A DNA stretch of 64,000 bases. Origin: Amblyornis subalaris. Taxonomy: Eukaryota > Chordata > Aves > Passeriformes > Ptilonorhynchidae. A program made the translations under genes and the position numbers. Location: contig JACAXG010000055.1 of the NCBI GenBank assembly GCA_018881555.1, positions 3,060,978 to 3,124,977 on the forward strand, in the 5' to 3' direction. Positions 39,201 to 53,161 of this stretch are shown piece by piece. Each line of letters opens with the position of its first letter. Within the stretch, counting starts at the first letter, position 1. The notes below the pieces were generated by a model. That model was not told the origin of the DNA, ran no database searches, and saw only the letters and a list, made by a program, of their open reading frames with translations.

Positions 39201-42200
39201 ATATTATGTGTTAGTGTTTAAGGCATGATGGTGATGTCACTGTCATTTTACTTTCCTTTTCTCCTGTTGTTCTTTCAAACTTGGCCTGACCTGGGATTAA
39301 ACAATCAGAAATGTAACTGTAACGTGTTTCTCATGCTGAAGGAGCACAAATAGACTGACCTCAGCACACAACAGAAATGGTTGGAGAGGCAAAAGGTAAG
39401 CAATAGTACACATGTGATCTTGGCCAATGCATTTATACCCATGCCCTGCCTGCAGCATGTGGCCACATATCAGTGAGATGACAGAAGTTTTCCTTTCTTT
39501 TCTGTTCCTTCACTTCCCTACTCTGTTTACCTAAGCAGCAGGAGTCATCCTAACAGTTGTTACTGAGAAAAGACGCAGAATGTAATATATCTTCTTGTCC
39601 CTCAGGAAAGACATTTGGTAAATTTGGAATGAGCATCTAATTCTCTCCAGGATGCTCTGAATGTAAATTTGGAAAGACGAATTTCTCCAAATAATTATAG
39701 TTTAAATGTCGAATTCCAAATTTGTTTTCTTTGCTTTTTTGTTGGCGCATGTTTCATACATGCTGGAAGAGATTTCTTTTTTGTGGTTGCTATGGTAAAA
39801 AGCAGTCCTCAGTCCTTTTACTTAAAACCCATGAACTGCAATTAACTGTTTAATGTTGTAACAGACAACAGCTCTAGTAACACCTTAACAGCTTTGAGCA
39901 TGATACTCCCATCATCTCAGCAGATGGTGATTTTTGGCATTCTGTGTTTTCAGTTTATTNTTCTCCTTTATAATCCTTGCCATTATATCTTTTGACAAAT
40001 GCTTCTGGACTAACTTAATTGCAATTTGATTATACTGAGGCAGTCCTCGGATGTTTTTCTATCTCTGTTAAAGGTGACCAATTAGATGAAAAAAAAAGTT
40101 TGTGTGTGTATCCCTGTCAGCAATTATAAAACCAGGTTTTAAACTAAGAATCTGTTTCTTCTCATCTGTAACCATAAAAATACAGCCTTGAAACGTGGTT
40201 AGTATGCCACAGGAGCCCTACATGTGAACGGAGAAAGAGACATAAATGATTCTTTTGTGAAGAAGGAGTAACTCTGAATGTTTGTCAAGAGTCTGAATTA
40301 AATAGGAGTTACCAATTTCAACTAGTTTTACCAGAGGGAGTTGCCCTTCATTACTATTTCTATAGAAATGGAGACTGAAATCCTCATGAATTTTGCTCGT
40401 AAGAATTATGGCTAATAGAAATAGTTTTAAACAGGGAGTTTCAATCAGATTTAGAAAAAAGTCAACTTTGTCTAGACATTATCAAAAGCAGGATTGCCTC
40501 ATGAAACTGTTTTTCAGCTACTCTACTATAAAATGCAGTTGTACTCCATTTCTAATTTTTTTTCAGTTATAAATAAATTCTTCGGATTTAAAATTAGGAC
40601 TGTTTTTCATTTTGCTCTGTAAAGGGTTTTTTATGTATTAAGCAGGCAGGACACTTCAGATACATAATTCTGTAATACAGGACAAAATAAACTTTTTTTA
40701 GAATTTTTAGCGGTAGTATTAGCATTTCTGCTTCTGTAGGAAAAGAAAGCAAGAGGGGAAAAGGAGAAGAATATTTTTCCCAGAATCACAACAAGATAAT
40801 TTTGCAGTTTCAGGTTTTAAAACATGAATGTCTCATTCACAGCTATTTCCTGGCTGTCTCCAGGTTTCTATGATTATTATTTATTCAGTGCTGATAGTGT
40901 GCTTGACATTGTGCAAATATAGAAAGAGATATTCATGTGGACTATCTGCCAGGATTTCCTAGTTGTTAGTGGCAGTGTTAGCCTCTTTAAGCAAAAGCTT
41001 GAGGCTGTCTTTAAAGCAGAAATGCTTATCCATCCTGCCAACATGCAGCTTCATACATATGACCGTGGGAAACTGCTCAAATGCACAAGGTTTGGGAAGG
41101 ATGGACCCAGTGGAGTTTAATTTAATTAGTACAGCAGCAATGTGGGGTAGTTCTAACTAATCAAACCTTTAAGACCTGTCATGGTAATTTCAAAAGCTAG
41201 AAATTTTTTAGGGAAAGGTGACTGGGAAGAATCAATCCTTCTGATTTGACACCTAAAGAGTCAAAGAAAGACTGCCTGAATACTGTATGGTTTAAAATCC
41301 TGTGTCTTCTGTGAAGTCCATGAAATGTTTTGTAACTTAATTGTAGGATTTACTGGTGGCCTGTGTGCTTAACTCACCTGGACAGTGATGCTGGTATCCC
41401 TCAAGTTGTTGCTGCCGTTTGCAGACTGTCCATAGCCAGACTGACATCTGCCCCTGACTTTGTCAGAAACAATGTATTCCAAATGGTAGAATNGAAGGCT
41501 TTCGTCCAGGACTAATTCCTCAGGCTAGGGACATTCTACCAGGGGAAAAAAAAAAAAAAGGTGATAAGTCTTAGTCTAAATGGGAGGAATGTTTTTTTTA
41601 CTAGTAAAGAGTTACCATCTTTGGATTTCCTTTCCAATGGAGTCACAGAAAAATCGTTCTAAGGATCTTTAGTGACACTTCCTTGGCTTTGTGCATGAAA
41701 GAGTAGAAGGTTTCCTGTCCGCTGTTTCATAGATGAAGAATATTTTTGTCATGATCACTTATAAAAATAACAAAATTCCCCAAATCCCACCAGAAAAACC
41801 AACTTGCAGTGAATGAAAAGGTGGAATGCAAATACTTGTGTTTGTTTTATCCCTGGCTAGGATAAGCATTTCATTATCTGATTCTTTCCCTTACCCCAGC
41901 AGAATGAATGGATGATGACAGTAAGCTTATCTCTTGTCTGAGATTGTGATACCACCCATCCAAGCCAATACTGAAAGCCTTCCTTGGAGCAACACAAATC
42001 ATGTATAGGAGCCAGTATCAAAAAGCTCCACATCCAGGAATGAGCACATCTGCCACGTATTGTGCAGAAGCAGCCAAACCAAAAAGACTCGTAGAAAAAT
42101 AAACAAACATCTGAGGGATTTGAAAGCTGAAGTCAAATATCTTGAGGCCAGTTCAGAACTGTGAAGAAAGTTAAAAATGGATATATCAAATGTGATATAT

Positions 42201-45200
42201 AAATTACAATTCCTGTATTAGTCATAGTTGTTATATCCCAAATTTTGTTTGGAAAAGGAACGGCAGTGCTCGAATTTCCTTGCCTACTACCCACCTCCCT
42301 CAAACTCTTCCCTTTAGTTTGCAAGCAATTTATTTACACTGAGCAAAAAGTCTGGTTTACGCTCACAGGAAAAGTTTTAATTAATTCTCATTTTACAAAT
42401 CCTCCACAACATTTATTCAAAAGATTGGCAAATTCCAGGAAGTTCACCCATCCCTGAAAAAATAAATTTCGTAAACANATCTGGCAACAAATTTATTTTA
42501 ACAGCAGCAACCCTGCTAATCTGTCAAGATGTAGTTTGTTTCTGACACTTGATTAAATTCTTTTTGCTGAAGAATAGAAAATAATTTGCTACAAACAAAC
42601 CATTTAGCTGGGACTTGGTGACTGTCCCTCTGCTATTTCACAGAGCAATTAATTCAACTGAAAAAAGCTAACAGTATAATGTTTAGCACTTTTCTTTTCT
42701 AAACAGAAGCAAGGCTAAATTTCTGTAGTCACAAAAAGCAACAACATTAGAGGCTTCAGGGCCTTTAAAACCCATTTTTGGTGTATCCCACACCTTCTGA
42801 ACACAAATGAAGGGAGGGTTTCAGGCTGTGGTTCCACAGGAACTTTCTTGCCTGGACCCCTATTTCCTGGCCATTTGTTCCTGGACATGTCATCCACTTG
42901 CTCAGTTCTTATCCAGCCTCAATTCATGGATCCAGTTCCCTGTGCAGCAACACCAGTAGTTGTGCAAGCACATAAGCCTGGGATAGTCCAGGCTGATATA
43001 AACCAACTGAGTGGACTGTGCAGCTTACTCTGGTTTCATCAAGAAAAATGTCCATATCCAGAAAAGTGTTTTATGCAAGGAAATAGTCTCAGAGGTTTGC
43101 AATTACTGGTGAACCAAAATAGGTAAACTCCACTGCTTGCCATTAGTGTCAACTGAAACAAAAGATAAATAGGCACTGATGTTCAGCTCGTATGGATATC
43201 ACCCTTCTTTGCATTAAGAATGTCCATCCAACTGGACTGCTGGGTGTGTGGACATTTTGGAGTGTTCACCTCTTCATTCCTAAAAAGATTTGGCATTTCA
43301 TCTCACTGCTCCCCCTTAGCATAGGAAAACAGTTGGTGAATCTATTTTCTGTCAGAACTTCATAAAACTATATGTCCTGATGTAAAGGCTCAGTGGCTGC
43401 AAATGTCGGTATAGTCATGGCAGTGTGTACCAGCAGGTAAAACCTGCCATCCATCTTTCCTTCCACTTCCCCAGCTCCTTCAAACTTAAAGGACTAATCC
43501 AGATCCCAGTGACGTCAGTGAGAGTTTTCTCTCTGTGCTGGATCCAGCGGTATGCAGTCTCTTAAGTACAGCAATTAAGATATTGAGCTAATGTTAGTTC
43601 TTTCCTGCCTGCCTAGAACACCCAAACTGTATGAGACAGGCTTCATTTCAGGCAAAAGCCTAAGGAAATCAGTTGGGTTTGTGTAGCATCTGAAAGGTCA
43701 GTCTGTATCCCCATGGACTAAGAGGTATGAGGGAATTCCAGAATTTGCTGCCAGCTTCTTGCTATTTATTTCTGGAAGCTGTTGGTTTTTTTTGCTAAAC
43801 TTAGTTATGGGGAACTGAGATGATAAGGGCTTTAGAAAGTCACATTTCTAGGTGCTTTAAAATGTGTTTAGAAATCTACCATCCTTGTCTTTCAGGTTTC
43901 TTTTTAGATGGAATTTTAATTCATATTATGGACACGCAGGACAGTGCACATATTCTATTTCTTTTCTAATACCACATGTGGGGACTTTGCCAAGTGAACC
44001 TCTCTCTAAAGCAAAGAAAATAACCCTAAAAATCCTGGCAGAGTTTGACATCAGTAGCTTTATACACTACTATTATTGTGAGACATTTTATTACCTAAAT
44101 AATTCCTTGTTTGGGGGAATACACACTTTTTCGGATACACATTTTTTGCGGCTTATTTAAAATCAGTGTAGAAAAGGAAAAGATTTATATTTGATATAAG
44201 GATTTATATTTGACAAAGTGAAATAATGAATTTTTAAACTATAAGCAAATTAACTTAGCAGCCTCTTGCTTAATTGGCACTCATACTATTTAAAAGAAGA
44301 GGAGTGATGGGTATCTAAAACTTTCTCAGTTTGAAAAACAATATTCTTTTACATTATTGACTTTGATTCTCTATTGACTTTAATCCTTTCCTTTACATGG
44401 CTAGTGGATAGAAGTAGTAGGAAAGTCACAACCACAAGCAGTAACATGGCAATTAACTCAGAGGTACTGGTGGGACATTTAAGAACTTTAAGTCAACATA
44501 TACAAACATGATGTTGCTGGCTTGAAAATCTGGTCGTTGTTTGCAGCTGGAAGATTTGATTACTTAACTGATTTTGATTTTCAAAATGCTTTTGAAAATC
44601 AACCACTGGTTTTAATCTGCTCCAGCTGGGCAATGACTGAAAATTGTTATAAACTGGCATGTATTTGGTAGCATAGATAAGTGAGTTGATGGCCTCATTA
44701 AAAGTATCTCAAACATATGCACTGATTAAAAAGCCTCTCATCTCAGGCTCAGCAGGGTTTTGGCTGAAGGGAACTGAACTGCTCTGTCACCCCTGAGGGC
44801 TCTTTCTGGCATGACAANGGGAGGAACTTCATAATGCTGCTGCACACAGAGGTGACTATGAAATTTGTCATGGCCCAGTGTGCCTGCCCAGCAGCAAATG
44901 CACCCTGGTACAGGCCAGTGCCTGTTTCCACTCCTGTGTGAGTACATGTGAGTCCCCCACAACCTGAATGGGAATCACACAACTGAGATCATGGGGTTTA
45001 GAAGTCTAAAAGTGGTATTTCTTTTTCCACCAACAGGTCACCAAAATTATTGCCTATCTGGTTAAAAAATGATACAGAGAGACAGACACTGGAGGTTCGA
45101 GGGCCCTGAACATCAGAATCAGCCATCCCAAACCCTCCTTATTGCCCCTGCAGAGAAACAGATGTTTCAAAAGTACAGAACTTTCAATCCTAAATGCGAT

Positions 45201-48200
45201 GGCTAAAGCTGGTAACACCAGTTGTGCCCTAGTAGTGCCTCTTTGTTTCCAAAAGAAGCCTAGGGTGACCATGCAACAACAACACGTACAGGTTTGTGTT
45301 TCAGTAAATTCAAGGCAGGCAAGATAAATCCCATCCTCACCAGCATCCCGTCATTCTGGCTGCTACTTGCTAAATGCTCTATGTGAATACTTTGCACTTT
45401 TCTCGCAATCTCTAAACAACAGAACAGGGTCTTTCCTCCAAAGTGTTATGACTCAGCTCCCGCAACACAGTCATTTTTTTAAAGGAGAAAATGTACCATT
45501 TTTAATAACAAGCCTGGCAAAGACACTGACCAAAATGGTGTCCCTGGCACATAATATCCCTGGGTTTTAGCATGCTTTATTACCATTGCCTACNTGAATT
45601 AAATGGCTCTTTTCTGTTTTAGACAGCTGGATTTCTGTGTGGCACTAGATGGCAATATTCCCTCAGCTCCTGCAATGGTCAGGGGAGCCATACACAGCAA
45701 GGGGACATATCCTGACCTTATTTCCTTGTTATCACCCACGTAGCTCATATTATAACAGCCAGGTTTTATGTGACTAAGCTCAATCTGGGCTGCAGGGTTT
45801 TTTTTAATCTCTGTGTATTCATCCACCTACCTTTACAGCTTCACAGTTGTCTGTCAAAACATTTATTGGACACTAGGTTTACTGTGTGGGATCTTCTGTT
45901 TCATTAAGAAAGCTCTTATGGTCGCAGGCACTTCCATGATGTTGATGCTCAAATCCACAGGAAAGAAATATCTACATCCAGAATATTGCACTGCTTTCCT
46001 GCTGCCTTTTGTGTATTCATGTGGTGACAGATTCAGTCAAGTCATTAGTCATATATAATGTTGCCTCATGTCAATTGTAAGTGGATTATTCTTTCCATTC
46101 ATGTTTGTTCTCATATAAAGCGTAATCTAAACTCAGCAACTGCAAAAACGCAAGTCTGTGTTTGTACCCAGATGAATTTAGCCCTATCCCTGTGTGATAT
46201 TTCTAGAGGTTTTCTCTGGTCACAGACCTTATAGACAGCAAGGAACAGGGTCAGCGAGGAATATTGCTTGTCTCCTTTGTGTGATTAGGATTTTGTTTGC
46301 CTTTGGACCACTTATTCAAGTCCACGTCTATTGAAATTGCTCCTTTCAAAATCAGACTTGTCATTGATTTTTATGCGACTATGATCATTATAATTATTTT
46401 CCAGTAGTCTAGATGAAATAATAGTGCTATCCTAAAGCAGAAAGATTCCAAAGATGGCTTTGGACAATGTGTCCCAGGCAAGATATTGAGGTGGAAACTG
46501 GAATTATCATGAAAAAACTATTTTTTTTTCGGTTCCCTTAATGTCATAGGGTCACCAAAGCCCCCTCTTCAAGCCAATGGCTGCCACTTCCCATTCAGCC
46601 CACCACTCAACATCTTTTCCAACATATAAACCTACATCCATGGTGCCACAGCTGTTCTGCCACATACTTCTCATTGCAAAGGTCTCAAAACCACATCCAT
46701 GGCCTCCCTCATCCTCTTATTGTACATCTCCTTGTCCTCAGATCAGAACCACAGCTTCACATGCCCCATCTTTTTCTTTCTTCCTCTCCTCAACTTTCCC
46801 AGCAGAGATCTAGCTTTTTCTCTGCCATGTCCCTTTATAGTCTCATACTTCACAGCCCCAGCTTTAATCCTCTGCCTCAAAGGTGTCTGTCCTCATGAAG
46901 CTGAGTAAATCATGGTACTACTGCACTGAGTATTGCTAAGCATGAGAGTGGAACAGAAACAAAAAGAATACACCAAATCCTCAGGTGGAACCAGGCTGCT
47001 GCATGTCATCTGATCCATGGCAGCGGCAGGACTGAGGCTCTGCATGCTGTAGTTACTATCAGTCAACTGATGGGTAGTCATTTGATGGGGACAGAAGCTT
47101 ATAGGACCATCACCATCACAAAGCCCTGAGCAGTCACCCTGCAGTTATTTAACATCCTGCCTAAAAAAGGGTATTGTCCAACAGCCAGACTGAGTTTATA
47201 CTGTGAAAAAAAGGGGGAGAGTGAAACATCCCTGCTTACACACCATGCCACCTGAAGGCCCTGGCACAGCTCAGTCTCCATCACAGCTTTTGCAGTCCAA
47301 GCAAAACTGGAGCGTANCCAGAGCCACATGCCCTTCTCTCCTCACATGCCCTTCTTCTGGTCCTCTGGAGAGCCACAGAGCCCAGCTGAAGATCTCAAAG
47401 CTCTTGATACCATAAGCGAACAAAATTTCACTCTGTTAGGAAGTAGTGAATTATTCTCACTCCTCCTGTTCAAATGATGAACAAACTTAGGTGTAAAAAC
47501 CTGTCTATCTCCAAGTGGAACTCCACCACCTGCGCCCTCACCTGGTACCCAGCCATGCCCCTTTCTGTTAGTTGCACGCTTTTCAGTGGGTTCTTTTTTC
47601 AAAGTCAACAGAAAATATTTTATTCGTGCTAAAATGCTAGCTTGCTTTTGGAAAAATAATCAAATGCCTTTTGCTGATAAAATAGAGAAGCTNTGGTATG
47701 TTTTGTGATGCAAAGGCCTGTTTAAGTAATTCTTGATGATATAATAAAATACTTGACTAAGTGAAGTGCATCATGCTGTGTACATAGAAACCTCAGAGTT
47801 TGTGTACCCATATTTGCCCAGAGCATTCTTTCTTATTGCATTTGCATATTTTGCTAATAACATCCTTGTTTATATATTTACCAAACAGCTCAGGTGGCCA
47901 AGCAATTATGATAACAAACATGTAATATGCAGTAAATGCTGTATTGTGAGGTACAAAATATTGCTGCATGGGTTCAGGCCCAGATCCAATAACCAGTAAA
48001 TGCAGAAAGAAGACTTAATTGGCCTCAACGCATTTTTCACTGAATCTTTACCGGCATTAGAATTTATTTTGGAAGACACAATTAAAATTCGAGTGTTATA
48101 CGTCTGGTATAGACAAGTGACATAATTTCTTGCAGGCACCATATGTTCTACGCCACAACACATTTTTTATCTTGAACCACAAAACGCAAAGCACTTGCTG

Positions 48201-51070
48201 ATAACATCTCCTTTTGCTCAGGTAAACGAATATTAAAGCCTTGATATCACTGACTTCCATGTTTTGTTGAGGCTGAAAAAAAGGTAACATTTTTAAGCAG
48301 CACAAGAACGTCTCAGAGAGGAAAATATCTGGCAACAATGTGTTGTTTATAGTCATGGTGTCTTACAGATGTCTTGATTGAGTTTGGGAGTAGGACCAAG
48401 AACTGGCCTTTCTGGAGTTTCTGTGTGGCCTTGTTAAAGTCACTTGACCTTTTTGTAGNGAGGATTCAAGTACCTCTGGAGTTCTCTTGAATTCATGTCC
48501 TTGTAATCATCTGTTTGCCTCAGTCCACATTTGTCAAGATGAAGCAGAGGGAATGGGAAGGATCAGAACAGTCTCTGCTAACCTAATGCCTTTCTTGTTC
48601 CCAGTGCCCCTAAAATAAGTGCTCAAATTCTTTTTTGCAAAAGACAGGTTCTCAGGATTCCTTCTTCTCTGGCAAATGGTTTCATCCCTTGTGTGTGTAA
48701 CTGCTGCAGTAATGGGAGAACTCATTTTCAGTACTGACAACAGCATCATTTTCAGCCTTCTGTGTGTACTCACCCAGATTTTAGGCTGTTTTTTATTTAA
48801 AGCTGGATCTCCAAAAAAGCACTAGGTGTGATGGAGTAACCTCTTCTTAACAAACACCTCAAGTTAATTATCAAGGGAGTGACTAATGGGGTTATGTGTT
48901 TACAAGTCAATGACAGAAAAATACCTGCCTGGGGCTTTTCTTCATAATTTTATGGATTACTAACCCTGCTAGGCTGGGATTGTGCTAGGTGAGATTAAGG
49001 CAGCATGGGTAGTACTCTATGACTTTTAGTTTGTTCTTGTCACTCACAAATGGTAGAGAGAAAGCTTTTAGCTGAGAAATTGTAGGAAATGGTGCATAAG
49101 TTTCTGGTATAGGATACTAAGGTACTGTTTTAATATTTTAGGAAAGGTTACCAAGGCAGTGGATGGAGAAACTGTTCTGTTTAAAGAGAAATGAGATGAA
49201 AATAAAACCTGACAGTCTCAGTAATTTAATTCCTGAAATAACAATAATAAATACTCATAGACTGTGGCTGGATCTGGTGTATGAAAATTCTCCTCAGGCT
49301 GCATAATTTTTGGTGGGTAATTACCACAGTAATTGGTAAGAGCAAAATGTCTCCTTTCTCACAAGTTGTCTAAAGAGAAGAGAGCCACTACACTGGCTGA
49401 AATAGCCATTAATGGGAAAATTATGTCTTGAACCTGTGATGTGTTTGAAAAGTGAGAGAACATTTCCTTCATGATGGCAGACTGGAAGTCAATTGAGAAT
49501 TAAATGCATAGAAAGCAGATGAATGTCCTGAACCTGCACATTTTGTTGTGCGAGTAGGCTACTTCTCTGAAGCTGGCCTCTGTTGAAATCCCTCACTTTC
49601 CTGAGGACAGGAATTGGAAGTTTGCACATCAAGTTCTGCTCTTTCCCACCTCTCATCTGTTACTTCCCGTGTTCTTTCTCTCAGAATCCCAACCCAAGAT
49701 CAGTGCATTCTCTCATGTTCCAGTCTGTTGGTCTTTTCCTTGGAACCAAAATACTTCAATTTCTTGCAAGATGTAGCATCTTCCTCATATTCTCCACTTT
49801 ACCTGATGATCCAGAAGACCTTTTTTTCAGCAGTGTGTTTTCTGCTCTAAAGTGCCCAAATGAAGTTTCAAATCATCTTGAAAACCAAAGAATTACTAAA
49901 ACACCATTTTTTATTTTGAACTTTTCATTTGCTCCAATTAATTTTTTTTCCCTCTATTTTGCCTGCAAACTCGCTGGTTGTATTCTTGCTTGTGTTGCCT
50001 TAACCTCTCTTCATCTGTTGCTTTATATTCCCAGGAACCATATTCCTGACCTTCTTGCAGTGTAAGTGCTGCCATTGCCAAAGTTGCCAGGGAACTTCTG
50101 CCTTGCTCACCTTTTCCTAATTCACCTGTCCCTAATCAGCTTATATGCTTATTTGTACTTAATTTTCAACCTGTTCTGGGCTGTCTTTTAATTCTGGCTG
50201 CCCTTTCACTTCGTGCCTCACAACCTGGTGTGTTGAATCAGAGTACCACAGAAATCCACTCAGAGAAATATAAGAAATAAGGGATCTAAGGGAAGTAATG
50301 AGACATACAGGCAATGACTCAAGGAAGAAAAAGAGCCAGAGCCCTTTCTGCTCACACTTACTCCACCCGTATGAGCTCCCCACACTCTCCTTGTTGTGTG
50401 CTATGCTTGGCTCTCCTCTCATGTCCATGGTCACCCCTACAATCTCTTCTCACAACATGCTTGAACCATGAGGCTTAACACGAACTACTTGAAAGCTCTG
50501 GAAACGTATTTAGAGAGAAAGCAGAAATTAAGTACTCCAAGGGTAATCACTTAGCACCTGAAACACTTACCCATTGCATTTCCAGGTGAAGTTGGGGACA
50601 GGCTAGCATTCCTAGCACGTGTGTATTCTGGATGCCTTTCCTATCCATGTCTCCCATATCTCTCTGTGGTGTCTATATCATAAATGAAGTTTGATTTATG
50701 TATATGGACATTGAACCCTTGCTGAAAGTAGATCTGCATGTGTTGTCAGAGGAAGAAAGGTCAAAACAAAGAAGCTGGAAAATGTATTTCTAGGGAAAAA
50801 AAACCGCCTCAAGCCACACCAAAACCAATTCCCTTCCTCTCAACCAAACCCCAACCTAAGAAGAAGAGAAAGAAAATAAAGGATAAAAATTGTGATCTCT
50901 GAGTTCTGGAGAAGGCTTGGCTATTCAGAGCATAGGATGAAATCAATCCTATCACTCAAAGTAGATACTAAACAAATTTAGACATGTGCCTGAAAGACTT
51001 TAAAACTTATCCCAGATGTTTCTATTGTGGATGCTGAAAAGCTCTCAGCAGAGAAATTCTCTAGCATCTC
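36241..51070. other. intergenic, no gene recognised
   Basis: About 15 kb of spacer upstream of CDHR3. No exon, RNA gene or clear repeat family was recognised. Single undetermined bases are frequent (37276, 39960, 41493, 42478, 44818, 45594, 47317, 47693, 48459). A small 19-bp-period duplication lies at 44182-44213 (gatttatatttga twice). The 160-residue open frame at 49583-50065 is Phe/Leu/Ser-rich, follows local T/C bias and is not called. Confidence 0.5.
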
Positions 51071-51387
51071 TGTGAGAAGCTGTCCTTTTCTCACAGAAGC
51101 TATGTAAACAGCGAGATGTTTTTCTAACGACACTTCTTCATATCATACACTTCTGGACTTGTTATTGTATTGAAAGCACAATATTTTCAGTAAGGCGTTG
51201 CACTAGTCCTGGCCTATCATCCTGAGAGGTGTATGGCCAGGAACCAATGACCTTATGACTTTCAAGCACACTAAAGGTATAAAACAGGTCTTTATATTAA
51301 TAAATAAATCCACTCATTCACTTTTCACCAACTCTCAATTGTGATCGTGCCGTGATTTCTCTCAGCGACCCCGGGACAACAACAACA
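51071..51387 (+). mobile_element. probable solo LTR of an endogenous retrovirus
   Basis: About 317 bp begins TGTGAGAA and ends ...CAACAACA, fitting the TG...CA rule. Internally, in order, there is a CCAAT box (51244-51248), a TATAAAA (51278-51284) and an AATAAA polyadenylation signal (51299-51304). A GC-richer 3' segment follows, with 'cagcgaccccgggacaac' just before the end. That spacing is the normal U3-R-U5 layout. The 5' edge lies in a perfect 9-bp inverted repeat (51070-51078 with 51088-51096). No gag/pol/env sequence flanks it, so it looks like a solo LTR. I could not find an exact target-site duplication, so the ends may be off by a few bases. It lies in CDHR3 orientation, 1.8 kb before its start codon. 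Confidence 0.6.
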
Positions 51388-52324
51388 TTCTATAGTTTTT
51401 TCAAGACTTAAAGAAACAGCCTTATAGTGGGATAGATTATACACTGCAACTAAAAGGAGGGAATAAAGCTAACAGCAGCTTTACAGTGTTCTGATAATTA
51501 GTAAAAAATCACTGTTCAAAACATCACATTTTACAAGCCTGATTCATGCCTGTGCACACAGACCTCATCTTTGTGAGACGTCCAATCAGATCAAAAGCTT
51601 CTTTGCGAACCCAGGAAGCNTATATGAAGAGATGGGCAAAGATCTGGTAGGTAAAGGGACAGGTTAGAATTTTTTGCCAGTATAACTACATAAACATTAT
51701 TATCAGCATAACTAGGTCATTTGAGGGTGATATTTTCCATATATTTTTTTCCTAACATAGAGTCTAGGCACACATTTGCTGGGGCAATGGAAGATCAGCT
51801 TCCTCAGTACTACAGGCTGATGCAACATGTGTTCTCAGATGATACGGTGTGGCCACATCCACTTTAAGCTCAGGCTGCATCACAAGGCACTAGAAGCACT
51901 TTAAAATAGATGCAGATTAGCCATCAAATGAGTGTTTCTTGTGATTCCCCGAATCCATATCAGATATGTAGGTATGGCTCTGCTCCAATCAGTAGGTTTT
52001 ACTGATGCATCTTTTACGGTTTTAGTTTATCAGCAGGATTCTCCAGGGCACATATGTACCGTAGTCTAAGGTGTGAATGCAGCAAGCGTAGGCAATGCTT
52101 GCCTCAGTGTTAAACTAGCTGCTCATGTTCAATTAACATGTTTATGCTACACAAAACACAGGAGCATGAGACAGAGCTTTCTGAACTACTGTCAACTTTC
52201 AGTGGGACAGCCACAGAGGGTTATGCAGAACCATCTAGAGATGCTACCTTAGCTCACAAATCAGTCAGGTTTCTCCACAGCTCTGTTAAATATGAATCTC
52301 AAAATTCTGCCTCTTAGCAGAGCT
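51388..52324. other. intergenic, no feature seen
   Basis: Spacer between the LTR and a CR1 fragment, with one undetermined base at 51620. Nothing recognised. Confidence 0.5.
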
Positions 52325-52462
52325 GTTAAGTTTGTGCTAGGCGTTGAGGATCACCTAGANAAGTCCCTGAGCAACCTGATCTATTTGAGCCTGCTTTGAA
52401 CAGAATATTTGACTAGGTGACCTCCAGAGCTCCCTTCCAGCCTAAATTATTCTGTGAATAGA
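52325..52462 (+). repeat. CR1 LINE 3'-end fragment (sense)
   Basis: Words of the CR1 3' end occur in order on the plus strand: 'gagcaacctgatct' near 52370, 'tgactaggtgacctccagag' near 52410, 'ctcccttccagcct' and a terminal 'attattctgtgaat'. Severely 5'-truncated. The N at 52360 falls inside it. Confidence 0.88.
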
Positions 52463-52984
52463 TTCTAATTCACCTATATTGCATCCAGTTACAGTATTAG
52501 TGTCACTCCTCTACTATGCTCCATGAAAAAAAGCTGAGACTGCCCTTAGTTAAAAAAAAAAAAAAGTTCGTTGTATTGTAGGCTAACAAGCTAAATGCCT
52601 AATCTAACGGAACCAGTGCACTTCCTATAGGGGTCCACGCTGTTCCTGAGACAGCTACAGCAAAGCCGCATCATGTACAAACTTCATCATGTACACGTGC
52701 TGCACCTCCAGGTATGCAGGGTGTGTGGTCTGAGTAATTTGCTGATAATCAGAGAAATAAGAAAACTTCAGGTTCTTGGTTTGAGTAAAAAAGCATGAGT
52801 ATTTGATTCTGGTGTATGAAGAGAGCACCTCATTGCCAGAGTGGTGAAATCGGCATGGTATTTCCAGATTTAGAACATACTAGGTTCTCTTAATAATGCT
52901 TCATTGAATAAGATAATTATTGTGAAAGGACAATTAATGATTGTTTTCCCAAGTACAGACCAGGTCTGTGAATGAAGTGTCAGC

Positions 52985-53161
52985 AAGGAGCAGTTCCCTG
53001 ACAAGCAAACAAACTGACAGTGTTTGGAAACTCCCCTAGAGACATGGGGCCTTTGTTTCATTTCTCACTGCACAACATGACGAAGAGGAAGAATTTAGGT
53101 GGAGCTGATGTAAACTGGTGAAAACACACCACGGTCTTCCTTCAGTTTGCATCCTGGGAAC
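52985..53161 (+). promoter_or_regulatory. CDHR3: putative CDHR3 promoter-proximal region with forkhead-like motifs
   Basis: Within 180 bp upstream of the CDHR3 ATG there is no TATA box, but three forkhead-type cores cluster in about 55 bp: 'gcaaacaaac' at 53005-53014, 'tgtttgg' at 53021-53027 and 'tttgttt' at 53052-53058. A weak X-box-like pairing (gttccc...agcaaa, 52993-53009) overlaps the first. CDHR3 is known as an airway ciliated-cell gene, and FOXJ1 and RFX factors drive such genes, so the cluster is suggestive. Short motifs of this kind are common by chance, and the transcription start is not located. Confidence 0.35.

Noticed and set aside
46577..46908. Pyrimidine-rich stretch with three overlapping plus-strand ORFs, considered as another L2 fragment
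   Set aside because: Unlike 18.5-19.7 kb, the word order could not be matched to any LINE region, so it is left as unexplained spacer.
49583..50065. 160-codon plus-strand ORF
   Set aside because: Phe/Leu/Ser/Cys-rich composition follows from local T/C bias. There are no recognisable domains and no splice or homology support.
51038..51070. Possible extension of the LTR further 5' and a 'ttct(c/a)tag' flanking duplication
   Set aside because: The candidate duplication (near 51056 and 51388) is imperfect and would make the LTR start without TG, so the TGTGAGAA start was kept and no target-site duplication is claimed.
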